DNA from: Osedax frankpressi
Taxonomy: Eukaryota > Annelida > Polychaeta > Sabellida > Siboglinidae
NCBI GenBank assembly: GCA_964035775.1
Contig: OZ038312.1
Location: forward strand, 37,365,383 to 37,429,382
Reading direction: 5' to 3'
Length of the DNA: 64,000 bases
Part shown: one piece after another, positions 33,401 to 46,551 of the stretch
How positions within the stretch are numbered: the stretch's first letter is position 1
Layout of the letters: each line of letters opens with the position of its first letter
Translations under genes and position numbers: made by a program
Notes under the pieces: generated by a model
Database searches by the model: none
What the model saw: the letters and a program-made list of their open reading frames with translations, nothing else
What the model was told of the DNA's origin: nothing

Positions 33401-36400
33401 ACTGAATGTTAGAAGACTGAATGTTAGAAGACTGAATGTTAGAAGACTGAATGTTAGAAGACTGAATGTTAGAAGACTGAATGTTAGAAGACTGAATGTT
33501 AGAAGACTGAATGTTAGAAGACTGAATGTTAGAAGACTGAATGTTAGAAGACTGAATGTTAGAAGACTGAATGTTAGAAGACTGAATGTTAGAAGACTGA
33601 ATGTTAGAAGACTGAATGTTAGAAGACTGAATGTTAGAAGACTGAATGTTAGAAGACTGAATGTTAGAAGACTGAATGTTAGAAGACTGAATGTTAGAAG
33701 ACTGAATGTTAGAAGACTGAATGTTAGAAGACTGAATGTTAGAAGACTGAATGTTAGAAGACTGAATGTTAGAAGACTGAATGTTAGAAGACTGAATGTT
33801 AGAAGACTGAATGTTAGAAGACTGAATGTTAGAAGACTGAATGTTAGAAGACTGAATGTTAGAAGACTGAATGTTAGAAGACTGAATGTTAGAAGACTGA
33901 ATGTTAGAAGACTGAATGTTAGAAGACATATTTGAAAGTAATCAAATATGTTAAAGTACAGCTAAAAATATAAATATCTCAAAGTATTCACACAATTGTT
34001 TGGGATCTCAAAAATGTTTTATTTTATATTTATTGTAGTTTTAAAAAATGTGCGAGACGTTTCTACACTACAAATAAATCCAAGAGTATACTTTAAAATA
34101 TATTACATTATATTACTTATATATCAAAGAGTAATATTGAATAAACTATAAAATATAATACATTATATTGCTTATATATCAAAGAGTAATATTGAATAAA
34201 CTATAAAATATAATACATTATATTACTTATATATCAAAGAGTAATATTGAATAAAATATAATACATTATATTACTTATATATCAAAGAGTAATATTGAAT
34301 AAACTATAAAATATAATACATTATATTACTTATATATCAAAGAGTAATATTGAATAAAATATAATACATTATATTACTTATATATCAAAGAGTAATATTG
34401 AATAAACTATAAAATATAGTACATTATAATACTTATATATCAAAGAGTAATATTGAATAAACTATAAAATATAATACATTATATTACTTATATATCATAG
34501 AGTAATATTGAATAAACTATAAAATATAATACATTATATTACTTATATATCAAAGAATATCTTCGAATAAACTATAAAATATATAATATTATAATAAATG
34601 TTGATAAATATATTCTACAGCATAGATCTATAATGTATAGAATAATATAATAACCTTAAAGCTCTATATATTAATAAATAAGTATGGATACTATAATGAA
34701 AACTAACAATACCAATGATTAAACAGAAACTCAAAATTATTATAAAATCTATATTAGAGTAAAATAAATAAATTAATAATAATAAATTTATCAATATAAC
34801 TATAACTATATAATACAATGATTAATAATCATTGTATAATTTAAATGTTCAATTTATTGATTTCGTCAAACAATTTATTACAATTTACAATGATTTTTAA
34901 ATATTCAAACAACTATATACATGTTATGGAATAAAGTGAAACTTGTACATAGGCCATTTATGGGATATCAATTTATATAAAAAGTATCACTATAGACTTA
35001 ATGATCAATCTTTGATCAAATATATTAGATTATATCAAATATTATACAATAATGTATATAAGTCAGTATTGATTCATCTGAAGAGTGTTAATGTGTATAT
35101 TAACTAAATAAGAAATTAAACTAAAAAATCATATTTATAAATAATTATAATAGCCTTACTATTATACAATTATACTTATTATTATAATAACAATATAATT
35201 ATTTTATAATAATAGTATAATCTTATTACTAGTAACTTAATAAATGTTTAATATATAAGTTATCAATAGTATTAAAATAAATTATAATATATTACTATAT
35301 ATATATATATATATTTATATTATTAACAATATATTATTAACAATATATTTAGTAAATAGTTACAATTTTAGCAATATTCATTATTTTCTTTAATAATTTA
35401 ATAAAATAGGTATTATATTTTAATTTAAAACTTATAATATATATATTACAATATTTATAAGCAAACAGATGATGGAGATATATTTTAAAGTGTTTATATT
35501 TTTGTTAAATTAATTATTATAAAAATATATTGTTATAGTATTTATCTTTATAAATATTTTAAAAGGAAAGAAGCATTACAATATGTTTTCATACCTAAGT
35601 TGTATACCTATTATATGTATTCCCTGCTCTTACTTATTATCGTAATATATATAAAAATCTGTTAGAATATAATTTTAATATTATTATTATAATTATTATT
35701 ATGTGTATTTCTTCGTGAAATGTATAACGAACCTTGTCCTATTAATTCCTTCAATTCGTATTTTCGATCCAGCACAGAATCAACATCTTCATGAATAATC
35801 ATAATAAACTATTTTAACAAATAGAACAATTATTTTGCAATGATAATAATGTAATACTGTATAAAAAAAGTAATATAATAAAATTTATTAAAACTAATCG
35901 AAATTAATTGTAATAATTAAAATGAAAATAATATATATATTATTTTAAAACACATATAAATTACATTCATATACATTTCTATGATAATCAAAATGTTTTA
36001 ACTAAAGAAAATCCTCACATTACCGGTGACATTTAAAAGCTAAATAACGGGTGAATAATTTGAATAAAATATATTTCTAAACAAAATAAAAAATAACATA
36101 CATGCGTATATAGGGATCTACATAAAAAATTGTATATTATATAATTATTTTATATAGATTATCAAATAATACAATAATAATGGCTATTTAAAAAAATATT
36201 ATATTGAATTATTTATCAATAATAGTTTCATTTTAAATTATGCATGTTATATTTTAAAACAGAAAGTATTCATTTAAATACTAAATTTTACATATATACA
36301 ACATAGATTAACAATAAAGAGAATTAAAATATTCGTAATATTATCATTGAAATATAGTATTAAGTTTAAAATTAGGTAAATTTAGTAAAATTTAATAAGA

Positions 36401-37436
36401 ATGATAACAGGTGTAATAGAAAAAATAATTTATAAAATATAGAAATCATAAATAATTTTAAATTTCACCTTAAAAAGCATAATATTATAAATATGTTATT
36501 CACGTTGTCCGATATATCTTGGTAATAAACGTAATATAGTGATTTATCTCAATAATATATCTTGGTAATAAACGTAATATAGTGATTTCTCTCAATAATA
36601 TATAGGTTAATAAACGTGTTATCCATTCACTATGTATATCCGCATTAATATAATAAATTAAATGATATTATAAGAGAAAATTAAAAAAATCTATTTTTGT
36701 ATATTTAATTTATGTTATATTATATAAACCGTTAATAACCATATTTAAAGTACTATTTATTTTATTCATATCATAAGTAATTTGAGTTATTTGTAATACG
36801 TGGTGTGGAAAATGTCCACTGGACGTGTTGTATACCATGATATGCCTAAATGTAATAGTATTAGAAATTGACCTCACTATAAAAAGTGTATATCCACTAT
36901 ACCTAGAGAAGTAGATATAAATAAATTATATCATAGATGCTAGAAGCATTTTCATGCTTATATTAGGGTAACATCAAAAAAAGGTAGTATAATTTTGGCA
37001 CTATATTATTCTTTGTTAAATTAAATAACAACAGATACTTTCTTACTTATGTATCGTATATACTTATTTATTTGTTAATTAACAATAATACATTGATAGA
37101 TGATAAGTTATATTAAAGTTTAACAACCATAATTATTATTATACCGGTATGTTTATGATGATTTTATGTTAAATACCGAGAATATGAATATCAAATCATA
37201 TTTAATAATATAATTTTTGTTTTAGTAAAAAAATGTATTCACAATATTTTGTATACATTTTTCTAATGATGGCTATTAATATAATTCACAGTGGCTATAC
37301 ATAATCAATAGAATTTGCATTGTTATCAATGATATTCCTACAACAGGTGAAAAATAAAAAGTCTATGTTAAAGAAAGATGCTAAACCTAACCTCTTTATA
37401 AAGCTGGCTATATACAGGCTTCATATCTTTCAGAAC
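27468..37436 (-). CDS. CDC7: CDC7-like serine/threonine kinase (DDK catalytic subunit); first exon not identified
   Basis: Exons on the minus strand in transcript order: 37392-37436, 35733-35808, 30309-30435, 30127-30220, 29841-29983, 29530-29666, 28384-28444, 28064-28146, 27832-27981, 27468-27733 (TGA). All phases agree. The visible protein is about 393 residues and shorter than vertebrate CDC7 because the kinase inserts are small. Kinase motifs in order: IGQGTFGKVYLA (Gly loop), VAMKYL (lysine), SEIRFMNE (helix C), IIHRDVKPSNFLYN, ALVDFGLAHKT, GTPGFRAPEVL and AIDIWSVGSIMMSLMSGEKP. APE is followed directly by the CDC7-type AIDIWS and a C-terminal LDPNYKTRITAINSLNHPFF. With Dbf4 this kinase phosphorylates MCM proteins to fire replication origins. 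The N-terminal exon VLKDMKPVYSQLYKE has an acceptor-like CTTTTTTCAG before it, so the start codon probably lies further upstream. Confidence 0.93.
28384..28444 (-). other. CDC7: CDC7 kinase-insert zinc knuckle exon
   Basis: This 61-bp exon encodes DKIKCTCRGKIQICKICLRR. The cysteine spacing C-x-C-x6-C-x2-C is the same as the zinc-binding knuckle described in kinase insert 2 of human CDC7, between the DFG and APE motifs. The rest of the insert, in exon 29530-29666, is a Lys-rich stretch of about 25 residues. Confidence 0.8.
28445..29529 (-). other. CDC7 intron, AT-rich with a short CCAT repeat
   Basis: 1,085 bases. Contains an imperfect CACTCCATCCAT run at about 28520-28610 (purine-rich on the sense strand). 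No exon, array of note or mobile element recognised. Confidence 0.7.
30811..33927 (-). repeat. 15-bp satellite (ATGTTAGAAGACTGA on + strand), ~208 copies, 3.1 kb
   Basis: Almost perfect array inside CDC7 intron 30436-35732. The sense strand unit is TCAGTCTTCTAACAT, i.e. pyrimidines plus CTAAC. Variants occur in pure blocks. TTAGAAG fills 30811-31035, 31141-31320, 31576-31665 and 32311-33927. TTGGAAG fills 31036-31140 and 31696-32310. TTAGGAG fills 31321-31575. Only two other point variants were seen (near 31936 and 32581). Open frames over 1,000 codons on both strands are artefacts of the unit length. Confidence 0.99.
34105..34570 (-). repeat. 55-bp AT-rich array (some 45-bp units), ~8 copies
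   Basis: Units with ATCAAAGAGTAATATTGAAT and ATAATACATTATATTACTTA. Shorter units lack ACTATAAA plus a few bases. Same CDC7 intron as the 15-bp satellite. The rest of that intron, 34571-35732, is AT-rich without recognisable features. Confidence 0.92.
36505..36610 (-). repeat. ~48-bp direct repeat, 2 copies plus a partial third
   Basis: CTTGGTAATAAACGTAATAT followed by AGTGATTT and CTCAATAATATAT occurs twice, with one substitution in the first copy. A degraded third start follows. It sits in the CDC7 intron 35809-37391, otherwise plain AT-rich DNA. Confidence 0.85.
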
Positions 37437-40115
37437 CTGAAAAAAGTATTCGATTAAATCCAGAAGTAAGATCGAAGGGATAGTTGGTTGATTTAGTAAT
37501 CTAACAAGATGAATGTATTAATCGATTATATCAATGATTTTCAAAACTTCCTATATAATTCGTCATTGCATAAAACGCAAACACATATTTTAACAATTTT
37601 AATTCTAACAATATATTAATGGATGAAATACTTTAATTTAAATTCTAAGATAAATTATCAAGCCGAGAAGTTATATAGATAGTCCTGCAATTTCAGTAAA
37701 TATAATTTTCAGGAATAGGTTTCAATTATTTTTGATATAATCGTTTTTATCAAAAACTTGAGAAATCATTAACATTAAGCCTGTCAATAAAATGGATTCA
37801 AAAGATTTATCGGATTATACAAAAATGATTATATCATAAATCAGTGAATACGGTTATGAAATTATCAGTATTATATCTGATGAAGGTGTAAATGGTAACA
37901 ATATAAAGTTATTAACTATTTTTTTAAATGATGTCATTATATCAATTAATTTAATTAAAAACCAATATTTTTACTATTTGATACTGCTCAAATTTTAAAA
38001 TTTATCCAACATTCATTTTTGATATCCATCATAAATTGTAGCAGCAAAATACTAATTTGGTTTATTTAATAAAGTCACTAACCCTGCTTTCATGTATTAA
38101 CAAAGAGAAATGTAGATAACATTTTTAATTACACTGAAACTCTTACTATATGTCAAAATAATTTTAAAATTTTGAACATTCAAAATCAAAATATGAAAAT
38201 ATTCATAAAATTTATCGAATTATAATTCTATAGATTATTAAAAGATCATAGAATCAAGTGGATACAAAATTTAACTATGTGGTTGGATATAACTATAATA
38301 AAATAAATGAATCTGGTTATGATTAACAATGATCAAATTATAATTATATACAATATGAATTGTGTAAATTATAAAATATGCAATAAATATATCGAAATGA
38401 TTTAATGAAACTATGAATGATTTAATTCATGAATGAATGCCCATCCCACTTAATTTAGTCTACAGGTCTAAATATAAAGGATGACTTGAATATAGGCCAA
38501 AATTCAAAATAGAATATACATCGACAATATTGACATTTTATAAATAAATTTAACTTTATTTACAAAAATAATAATATTTACTATTTCTAAAAGATAATGA
38601 AAAATAGTGAATAACTGATAGAAATGTAATCAGTTATTCAGTTAATATGTGTTAAATATATGATTAAATGTATGAATATTATATAAGCAATTGTTGATTA
38701 TTATAATTTAATATTTTTTGAGAATCTTAATTGCGATTACATAAATATCACCAGAATATGTTCATTAACTTTTATCATCCAAATCACAGAATTCCTTTGT
38801 TAAATCCATTGTTAAATCCATTGTTAAATAGAAAAACTTAACCATTAGATAATGTGATTATCTGTGAATTGATTTTCAAATTACTTATATTTGAGTTTTT
38901 ATTAATACTTAATTTATTACTACTCTATTAAGCACAGAATTTCACAAATTTAATTGTAATAATTTATTATATTTAATGTTTTGCATATAATTTTAAAAAT
39001 AATTTAAGCAAATCCATTTTATTATTAATTAGTAAAATTTTAATTTAATTAAATATTATTATTACAAATATTGTATTTGAATACAGAATAGAAAGATACA
39101 AAATAGAAATCGTGTTAACTATGTAAATGATAATTGATATTTGAAAAATAAAACTTGATCAACCATTTTCGACTATATTTATCAAGTCAAAATATTCTAC
39201 GGAATATCATTAATATATTTAATATTTAATATAGAATCAATCCATAACAGAAAGAAAATGATTTAAGTGACAAAAATCTAATAAAACTGTTAGATACAAT
39301 AGATACAATAAATACTATTACTATAATAATATAATTAGGATGAAAGTAATAATTTTAATGTTAATATTTATATTCAACTGCGATGCAAAATATATATTAA
39401 AATAATTGATGTATTATTCTGTGAAACAAAAATTAGGATCCAAACAATCATTAGTACGCATTTTTATTATAAAAATGGTGTTATCATTTATAAGATATTT
39501 TACAGCACTACAAAGTAGAATCTTCAATATTCTAGTGAATCTAATATAAAAACATTTACTCATAAAAGATGTGTTTAATTAACATAGTTTAATTAATAAT
39601 ATATCATTATATTTTTGTTTATAAAAATAAAACCATGACTCAAATGATTAAATTAGATATTTTTAATTACTACTATAGAATTTATGATTATTGGAAATTG
39701 TTAGAACAATTTTTAATTACTACATTATAGTAATAAATATTCTGAATATTAAAGATTCAAAACTGTACAATAATATTTCCAAGTATAGCGTGTGATATAA
39801 TGCAAACGAGAGTTATGTTCTAGTTGATAAATTAGAAAGAATTTGTTTAGATGTTAATTTATTATAATTTATAGTATAAACAATTAGGTTTTTATTTTGA
39901 ACAACTCTCAAATACCGGTTGAATTTTGCAAAATATATTCTTGTAATTGGTAAAGGGCGTTTATTACAAATATAATTTTAATTTTCTAGAATATGAATCT
40001 GTTTAGTATACGAACGTTACATTTATAATTATTAAAAATAAGTTTAATCAGACATGTGACCCAATGGCTAATATTATTATTAATAACTATCCAATCAAGA
40101 AAGTATGCAATCAAG

Positions 40116-40147
40116 TTTCCAATATACAAGCCATTGTATATTGGAAA
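40116..40147. repeat. Perfect 14-bp inverted repeat with 4-base loop
   Basis: TTTCCAATATACAA, loop GCCA, TTGTATATTGGAAA. A further copy of the right arm follows at about 40157-40170. Isolated, function unknown. Confidence 0.75.
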
Positions 40148-40530
40148 TGTATAAATTGTATATTGGAAATTTATTCTATTGGCAGGCACTTAGAGAGATA
40201 TTACTGTCTACTCGAGTTAAAGGTTGTCTATACCACTACAGTAGAGTTAATAGAAATATATTATATTTTATATATATTTCGTGTAACAATATAATATTTA
40301 TTTACAGTATTCTATTTCAAAGAAGAATGGCCTGACTTTTATTTAGCAGCTATATAATTATTTGCATATTACCAGCCAAAGTTGGAGTAACCATAAGTGA
40401 TATTTGCTGGCAAGTTTGTTAATGTACTGCTGAATATTCACAGTGACAATGATTTACTTAATACTCGTGAATGTTACTCGTGAAATATATTAGTAGAGGG
40501 TAGGTATTGACGACGGAACTTTACACTAAA

Positions 40531-40614
40531 ATGTCATCGCCAGACTGCGGTCAGAATATCCACATTAATGATAACCAGGAGGTTTACTATCATCGTCTTG
40601 GACTAAAGGATCTT
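40531..40614 (+). other. Short higher-GC open segment, possible 5' exon
   Basis: Starts ATGTCATCGCCAGACTGCGG and encodes MSSPDCGQNIHINDNQE..., open for 28 codons to a possible donor GTGATA after 40614 (or GTTTAC after 40581). Both are phase 0, which would fit the first certain AGL exon. It lies in a patch clearly richer in GC than its surroundings. No homology recognised. Low confidence, because a closer AGL start candidate exists at 46543. Confidence 0.2.
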
Positions 40615-42227
40615 GTGATATGAACCTTTACATACATTTATTATATGAAAAAACGTGGTGGCAAAAACTGTGTCTGCTTTCATTATTATCGTATAAGATT
40701 TCCAGGGCATAAAGCAATCTATTAGTATCTTCCTTAATTGTATACAGTATGTATTATAAAGAGAAAATGTGTATTTATTATCAATAATATATATAAATAT
40801 ATACTTAATTTCTTTAATTTGAAAATAAATTGAACTCTTTCTAACTGATGCTTACATTATTAATATATTCTAAATATTCTGTACTGCTTATAGTGTGTGT
40901 ACATATCCATTTAACGATTGCATTTTTTAAGATTAACCGTAATTACCAGAAATAAATTAATTGTGATAGTTAAAGAAACATCACTCGCCACATGTGGCAA
41001 ACGTTAAGCACTATGGATATTTTATACCACTAAATTCAAATAAGCTGATAGAAAATGATGCATTAATAAACATATTTAATCGATCAAGAAGCTTACTAAT
41101 ATATATTTAAGCATATGTACAGTATATAAAATAGAGTTTATGATTGATGATACTAAATTTAAAAATTAAATGTACAATATCTTAATTTTTAACAAATTAT
41201 TGTTAAATTAAATTAGATAAATTAATCGTTAACTGTTATTATTACAACTATATACAACAATAATTTATGAAATATTAAAATTATATCTATGAATTAAAGT
41301 TATTTATCACTTACATTTAATATAAATTGCTTACAATTTAAGGAGTTCGTAAATTTAATTTAAAGTAATTATTCTGTATATTATTTTATATTTTAAATTT
41401 TTATAAAATTCAAACTGTTACCAATTCATGGATTAAATAACTATCAAATACTTCAAATTTTATACATAATTATAGATATCTATATTTATTATATTTGAAT
41501 GATAATTATCATTTGATTGTTAACAATCAAATATATTAAATATGCAATCAACAAAGTAATTTCCTAATCCGTAAAATGAGCTATTTAATTATTAATCTAG
41601 TTGATAATCAAATTTTACAAATATTTCATTTTTGACATTATATATTTATATAGATAAATTTACTTTGAGTTAAAGAGCATTGATGATAGCAATGTGCATA
41701 TATAGATAACAAATTAAATGTCTTGTATGAACAAATGGACACTTTCCAAATTATGCTTATAGATATGTGTAATTATATTATTAAATAATTAATAAATATT
41801 ATTTACAATATAATCTTTATATAATTTCTCATGTCACCATGCTGCAACATTATCATCCAGATTTACATTAACATTATTATATGTTACATTATCTGTATTA
41901 ACATTATTTTCATGTTCACCATTAATAACTACATAAACGCCAATAGTATATTCCAATGAGAGCAAATATTCATCACTATTATTGATAACAATAGATTGTA
42001 AAATAAATACACAGCATAACAATATTGGACGATGTACGGTGTACAATATACGGTGTACATTGTACGGTTTACAATGTACGGTGTAGTAAATATAGTATAT
42101 CGAATGAAAACCTCCAGATCTGGTTATATTTTTCGGATTGTAAATAATTACGAATGTAATTAAAGATATTACTCATAATTTTAGAATATTATATATAAAA
42201 AGATTAATATAAAGGCATAAGTATTCC

Positions 42228-42267
<40 letters not shown>

Positions 42268-42786
42268 GAAATGTACTATTAATGATATTATTACTATATA
42301 TGTGTATAATTACGCAATACGAATTTAAAATTGTAATTTGCATTAATCTTAAAATATAATTGTAATCTGCATTAATCTTAAAATATAATCTAAAGTGAGA
42401 TTTCACTTCAGAATATTTCACAATTATGTCTTTCCGCTAATTTTGTGAAATATTCATAACTCTTATATCTATCAATTCTTAATGTATACCTTCTATAAGT
42501 AATGTACACTCGTTAGATTGCACTACTGGAGATTGATCAATATTATTATATAAGCATTACAATTGTTATAAATGATGTATATTATATTTCACCGAGTTTA
42601 ACTAAAGTTCCTTGTTAATATCCCATATAGTTTAAAGATACAAAGTCTTCGATATAAAGGAAAATGCCCCAGTAGCTCTGGTAATACAGAAACATTTTTC
42701 TTTTGCTTTGATTTATAATTATTCTAAGCTCATGTTTAACATATTTTGTAAATATTTAGTCTATGCTCTCCGTTTTTATAATTAAG

Positions 42787-42830
<44 letters not shown>

Positions 42831-44541
42831 TTATATAATTTATAATATAGTCTATAGTGTAATTTAAAAATATATTTAATAAAAGACCAATAGAATATCA
42901 ATTTAATGAAAAAAAACTGAAGAGGATTAGAAATAAAGGTATACCGATGAAATGAATGTAAGGCAACTAAAATAATATAATACTATTTATGTATAAATAG
43001 GTAGAATAAATTTACGAAAAATGCAATAATATTGTTTACATTTGATAACGCAATATATATTATCTGATAAATAAAATAATGATTTAGCACAATACATATT
43101 GTCGTTATACAATATATAATATTTATATAATCATTTAATGCATGTTTTATGGAATGTTAATGGATATTTAAAGTATTTTATTTAAAGTCCATATAGTATA
43201 TTAATACTTATCGATATTTTAATTTGAGCAAATACTATTTCATTTGAGCAAACATTACTTCAAAATTTTATAAAAACAATTTTATATACACTGTACATTT
43301 CAACCATTATATAATAGCCATATTCATGATAAAAATTATATATAATACAATGGTTATCATATTAGTACATAATATCAATTGTAGTAATATCATTAATAGT
43401 CGAGTGATATCCATATTGTGTTAATAGTAATTAGTAATAAATCTAAATCTATGAATTATATTTCTAAATTGTTATTTATATTTTATTTGTGGTTGTGTCA
43501 TAGTTCATTGAAATTATAAATATATATTATTAGAATATAATTTATTAAATAGTATATGTACGACGTACGTGTACTTTGTACGTTATTTTAAAGATCTATC
43601 AAATTTGTTATAATATTTTATGACGGATCGTTTACGATATGGTATAGTGAATATAAATATATTGCATCTTAGTAATATATATTTAATATACTATATTAAA
43701 TACTATTAATATTAAATATTATAAATTACAATGTTCAAAATTTAAACTAAAATCTTATAAAGTATTATAAGTACTTATAATATGATTCTTGGAATATTGA
43801 ATGATACTAAATAATAACTCGGATTGTTATCAATTAAAATATAACCCTTCGCATCCGAGATTAGATATGTTTATCGAAATGGACCCTGCAGTATATTAGT
43901 TAATGTACATATATGTATAGTATATTAATCGCAATCTAATACAACATTTAATTTATTATGTTTATGGTACGTATTGTTTCTTGCATATTATGGCAATATC
44001 ATTATAAATAGATATATAACATGTTGAAATGTGGTATATTTTATAATTGATTATAATCATGATTAAAGTTTATTTTACATTATTTACTACTCATCAACCA
44101 AATTTAATAATACCAATCAATATTTTTGATCTAATTACATTATGTACTATAATCACAATAAAATACATTATTTAAATACATATTGGGAATACATTTGATA
44201 TATCTGTTCTGTTTAAATTAATATATTAATAGATTTCATCCTATTTACATGCTATTTTGAATACATCTGACATTTTTATTTCACCCATTTCGCGTATTTA
44301 TTCTCTAGAATGTATTCATTATATAAAATAGTATCGCATTTACACTAAAAAAAGATGCTTTTAACTTCTGCATTACTTTAAATAGCCGCTTATTTTGAAT
44401 ATGACATTACCCTTCATGTAATTATTTAAATCCAATACACTATAGGTTTTTTCATTCATAGTATACTTACCATCCAAGGTGATATCTTGAATATAATAAA
44501 TAAAAAACAGGTGATATTAAAGTGAATTTATATATATTTAT

Positions 44542-45269
44542 TAGGGTTGTAAATAAAACCGAACTGATACATTATGAACTGATACTTTGTAATTCAATAT
44601 ATTATGATCCCGAACCCGAACTGATACTTTCATATTTTGATACTGAACCGAACTGATACTTTGATATATTAAAAATTACGAACTCGAACATGAACTGATA
44701 CATTTATGATCTTTATTAAATAATAAAGTCTTCAAAATACAAATGAATATTTTATTAATCATAGATTTATATAACATAAATAATTATATTGATTTGAGAT
44801 TTATATTATGAACTCAATTAGTAATCAATGATTGGCTGAATTAGTTTTTATTAATTATGACACTTCCCATTGTTCCAAACCAAACCAAAATGGACATTAA
44901 ATTAATGATAAAATATTCGCTTACTTGTTACAAATACTATTTTTATGTATATTATATGAATTTGTATTATTATCATAATTTATATTAAATTTAATTAAGT
45001 TTCTTTGTGATTAACTGATTAATTTACTTTCTAATTTATTAATTGTAATATTATTATAGATAATAATTCAAAAATATAACAAATATATTAATTAATTCGC
45101 AATAATATTTAAATATATAATTAGCTTTTGCAGTGTTTCGAAACTTTGATTTTAGTTTTTGATACTGTTTCGAAACTTTGATTTTAGCATTTGATACTGT
45201 TTCGAAACTTCGATTTTAGCATTTGATACTGTTTCGAAACTTTGACTTTGGGTATCATTTACAACCCTA
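44542..45269. mobile_element. hAT-like non-autonomous DNA transposon (MITE), 728 bp
   Basis: Starts TAGGGTTGTAAAT and ends ATTTACAACCCTA, a perfect 13-bp terminal inverted repeat with weaker matching further in. It is flanked by an identical 8-bp target duplication ATATTTAT (44534-44541 and 45270-45277), as expected for hAT elements. Subterminal repeats are present on both sides: GAACTGATAC several times at the left, and four copies of a ~36-bp unit with TTTCGAAACTTTGATTTTAG at the right. No transposase is encoded. Confidence 0.88.
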
Positions 45270-45845
45270 ATATTTATTAACTTACTTTCTTCAATGTAAT
45301 ACAATAAGATAACCATTTGGGTTCATTAAATGCAAACGGATTTTTAAATATTCTATACAATTGACATATTATTTATATCTATATATTACTATATATAATA
45401 TTATATTACATAATATATACATAATTGTTAATTATATGTGTATATATTGAATATATATAATTAGATTTATAATTTTGGATATTATTATGATGTATTAACA
45501 TGATTGCATCCTAGTTTAGTATTCAGATATACATGTAATATAGCGATATAAAGATTATATTATGACTCAATATAATTTTAGATGATTTTCATAACAATTT
45601 GCTGCTAGATCCTTTTTTATCTGCTTATACCTTAATACCCCTTTATTAAGTTTATTTGCTCACCACTATTTATTTAAATTAAGCATATTTATTATCATAC
45701 TATAAACATTATTATTATCAAATAAATAATATACATTTTGTAGAATATATAAAATGGACAACTACATACCTTACATATAAATGAAATTAAAGAAAAAAAG
45801 ATTGAGGTATCTATCGAAGATAGACGAACTCTGAATACTATATTG

Positions 45846-46198
45846 TACAATGTACAGTGTATACACTGTACAATGTACAGTGTATATGGTACACTGTGCA
45901 TTTGTATTGTATAATGTACAGTGTACAATGTACAATGTACAGTGTATATGGTACACTGTGCATTTGTATTGTACAGTGTACAGTGTATATGGTACACTGT
46001 GCATTTGTATTGTACAATGTACAGTGTACAATGTACAATGTACAGTGTATATGGTACACTGTGCATTTGTATTGTACAATGTACAGTGTATACACTGTAC
46101 AATGTACAGTGTATATGGTACACTGTGCATTTGTATTGTACAGTTTACATTGTACAGTGTATATGGTACACTGTGCATTTGTATTGTATATTGTACAT
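45846..46198 (+). repeat. Hairpin-forming TGTACA array
   Basis: Units of about 40-60 bp made from TGTACAGTGTATATGG, TACACTGTGCATTTGTATTG and short TGTACAATG spacers. Each unit contains the inverted repeat ACAGTGTA-TATGG-TACACTGT. It lies about 350 bp upstream of the probable AGL start. Several overlapping open frames on both strands are artefacts. Confidence 0.93.
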
Positions 46199-46331
46199 AC
46201 CGTATTGAAACAGTGATACATAATCTATAACTGTAATATACGTTTGATTAATGCTAATTTATAAATCATTTAAAATAATAATACTAGTAACATAATATTG
46301 ACTTTATACATTCAGTTACATTATAAGTCAT

Positions 46332-46384
46332 ATATATATATATATAGATATATATATATATATATAGTGTGTGTGTGTGTTTGT
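46332..46384. repeat. (TA)n-(GT)n microsatellite
   Basis: ATATATATAT interrupted by AGATATATAT, then GTGTGTGTGTGT. Upstream of AGL. Confidence 0.9.
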
Positions 46385-46509
46385 AAGTTTTAGAAAGATT
46401 CCCAGGCTTTGGTAATATGTTTACATAATCGTCTGGATAAAGTAACATGCCTTAGACCCACACGAATCTCTCATGGTGTGAACGTCAATTCAGATATTTT
46501 CCAAAGCGT

Positions 46510-46551
46510 ATAAAAGCTTGTGAATGATACTAGGTCCACATTATGATTTCC
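46510..46551 (+). promoter_or_regulatory. AGL: Candidate AGL TATA box and 3-codon first exon
   Basis: TATAAAAG at 46510 is followed 33 bases later by ATGATTTCC (46543-46551) and a GTTACA donor in phase 0. Joined to exon 46826 this gives [11 protein letters not shown], closely matching the MGHSKQIRIL start of human AGL. The very short distance from TATA box to ATG makes this uncertain. Transcript 5' ends would settle it. Confidence 0.35.

Larger units (their letters stand above)
37437..44541. other. AT-rich region upstream of CDC7, no recognised gene
   Basis: 7.1 kb of very AT-rich sequence between the CDC7 5' exon and the hAT-like element. It should hold the missing first exon and promoter of CDC7. 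Contents noted: a hairpin at 40116-40147, a higher-GC patch at 40380-40640, (TA)n tracts at about 42230-42264 and 42790-42828, and TGTACGGTGTACA-like strings at 42030-42085. No tRNA, rRNA or transposon protein was recognised. Confidence 0.65.

Noticed and set aside
30705-33935. Open reading frames of more than 1,000 codons on both strands, (SSNIQ)n and (NVRRL)n
   Set aside because: They are translations of a 15-bp satellite inside a CDC7 intron. Any stop-free unit with a length divisible by three gives such frames.
36780-36960. Possible small gene near a TATAAAAAG string at about 36880
   Set aside because: No open frame of note, no homology, and it lies inside the CDC7 intron 35809-37391.
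37437-46500. Virus-like or retroelement remnants in the intergenic DNA
   Set aside because: No LTRs, reverse-transcriptase, integrase, capsid or envelope motifs were seen. The only recognisable element is the hAT-like MITE.
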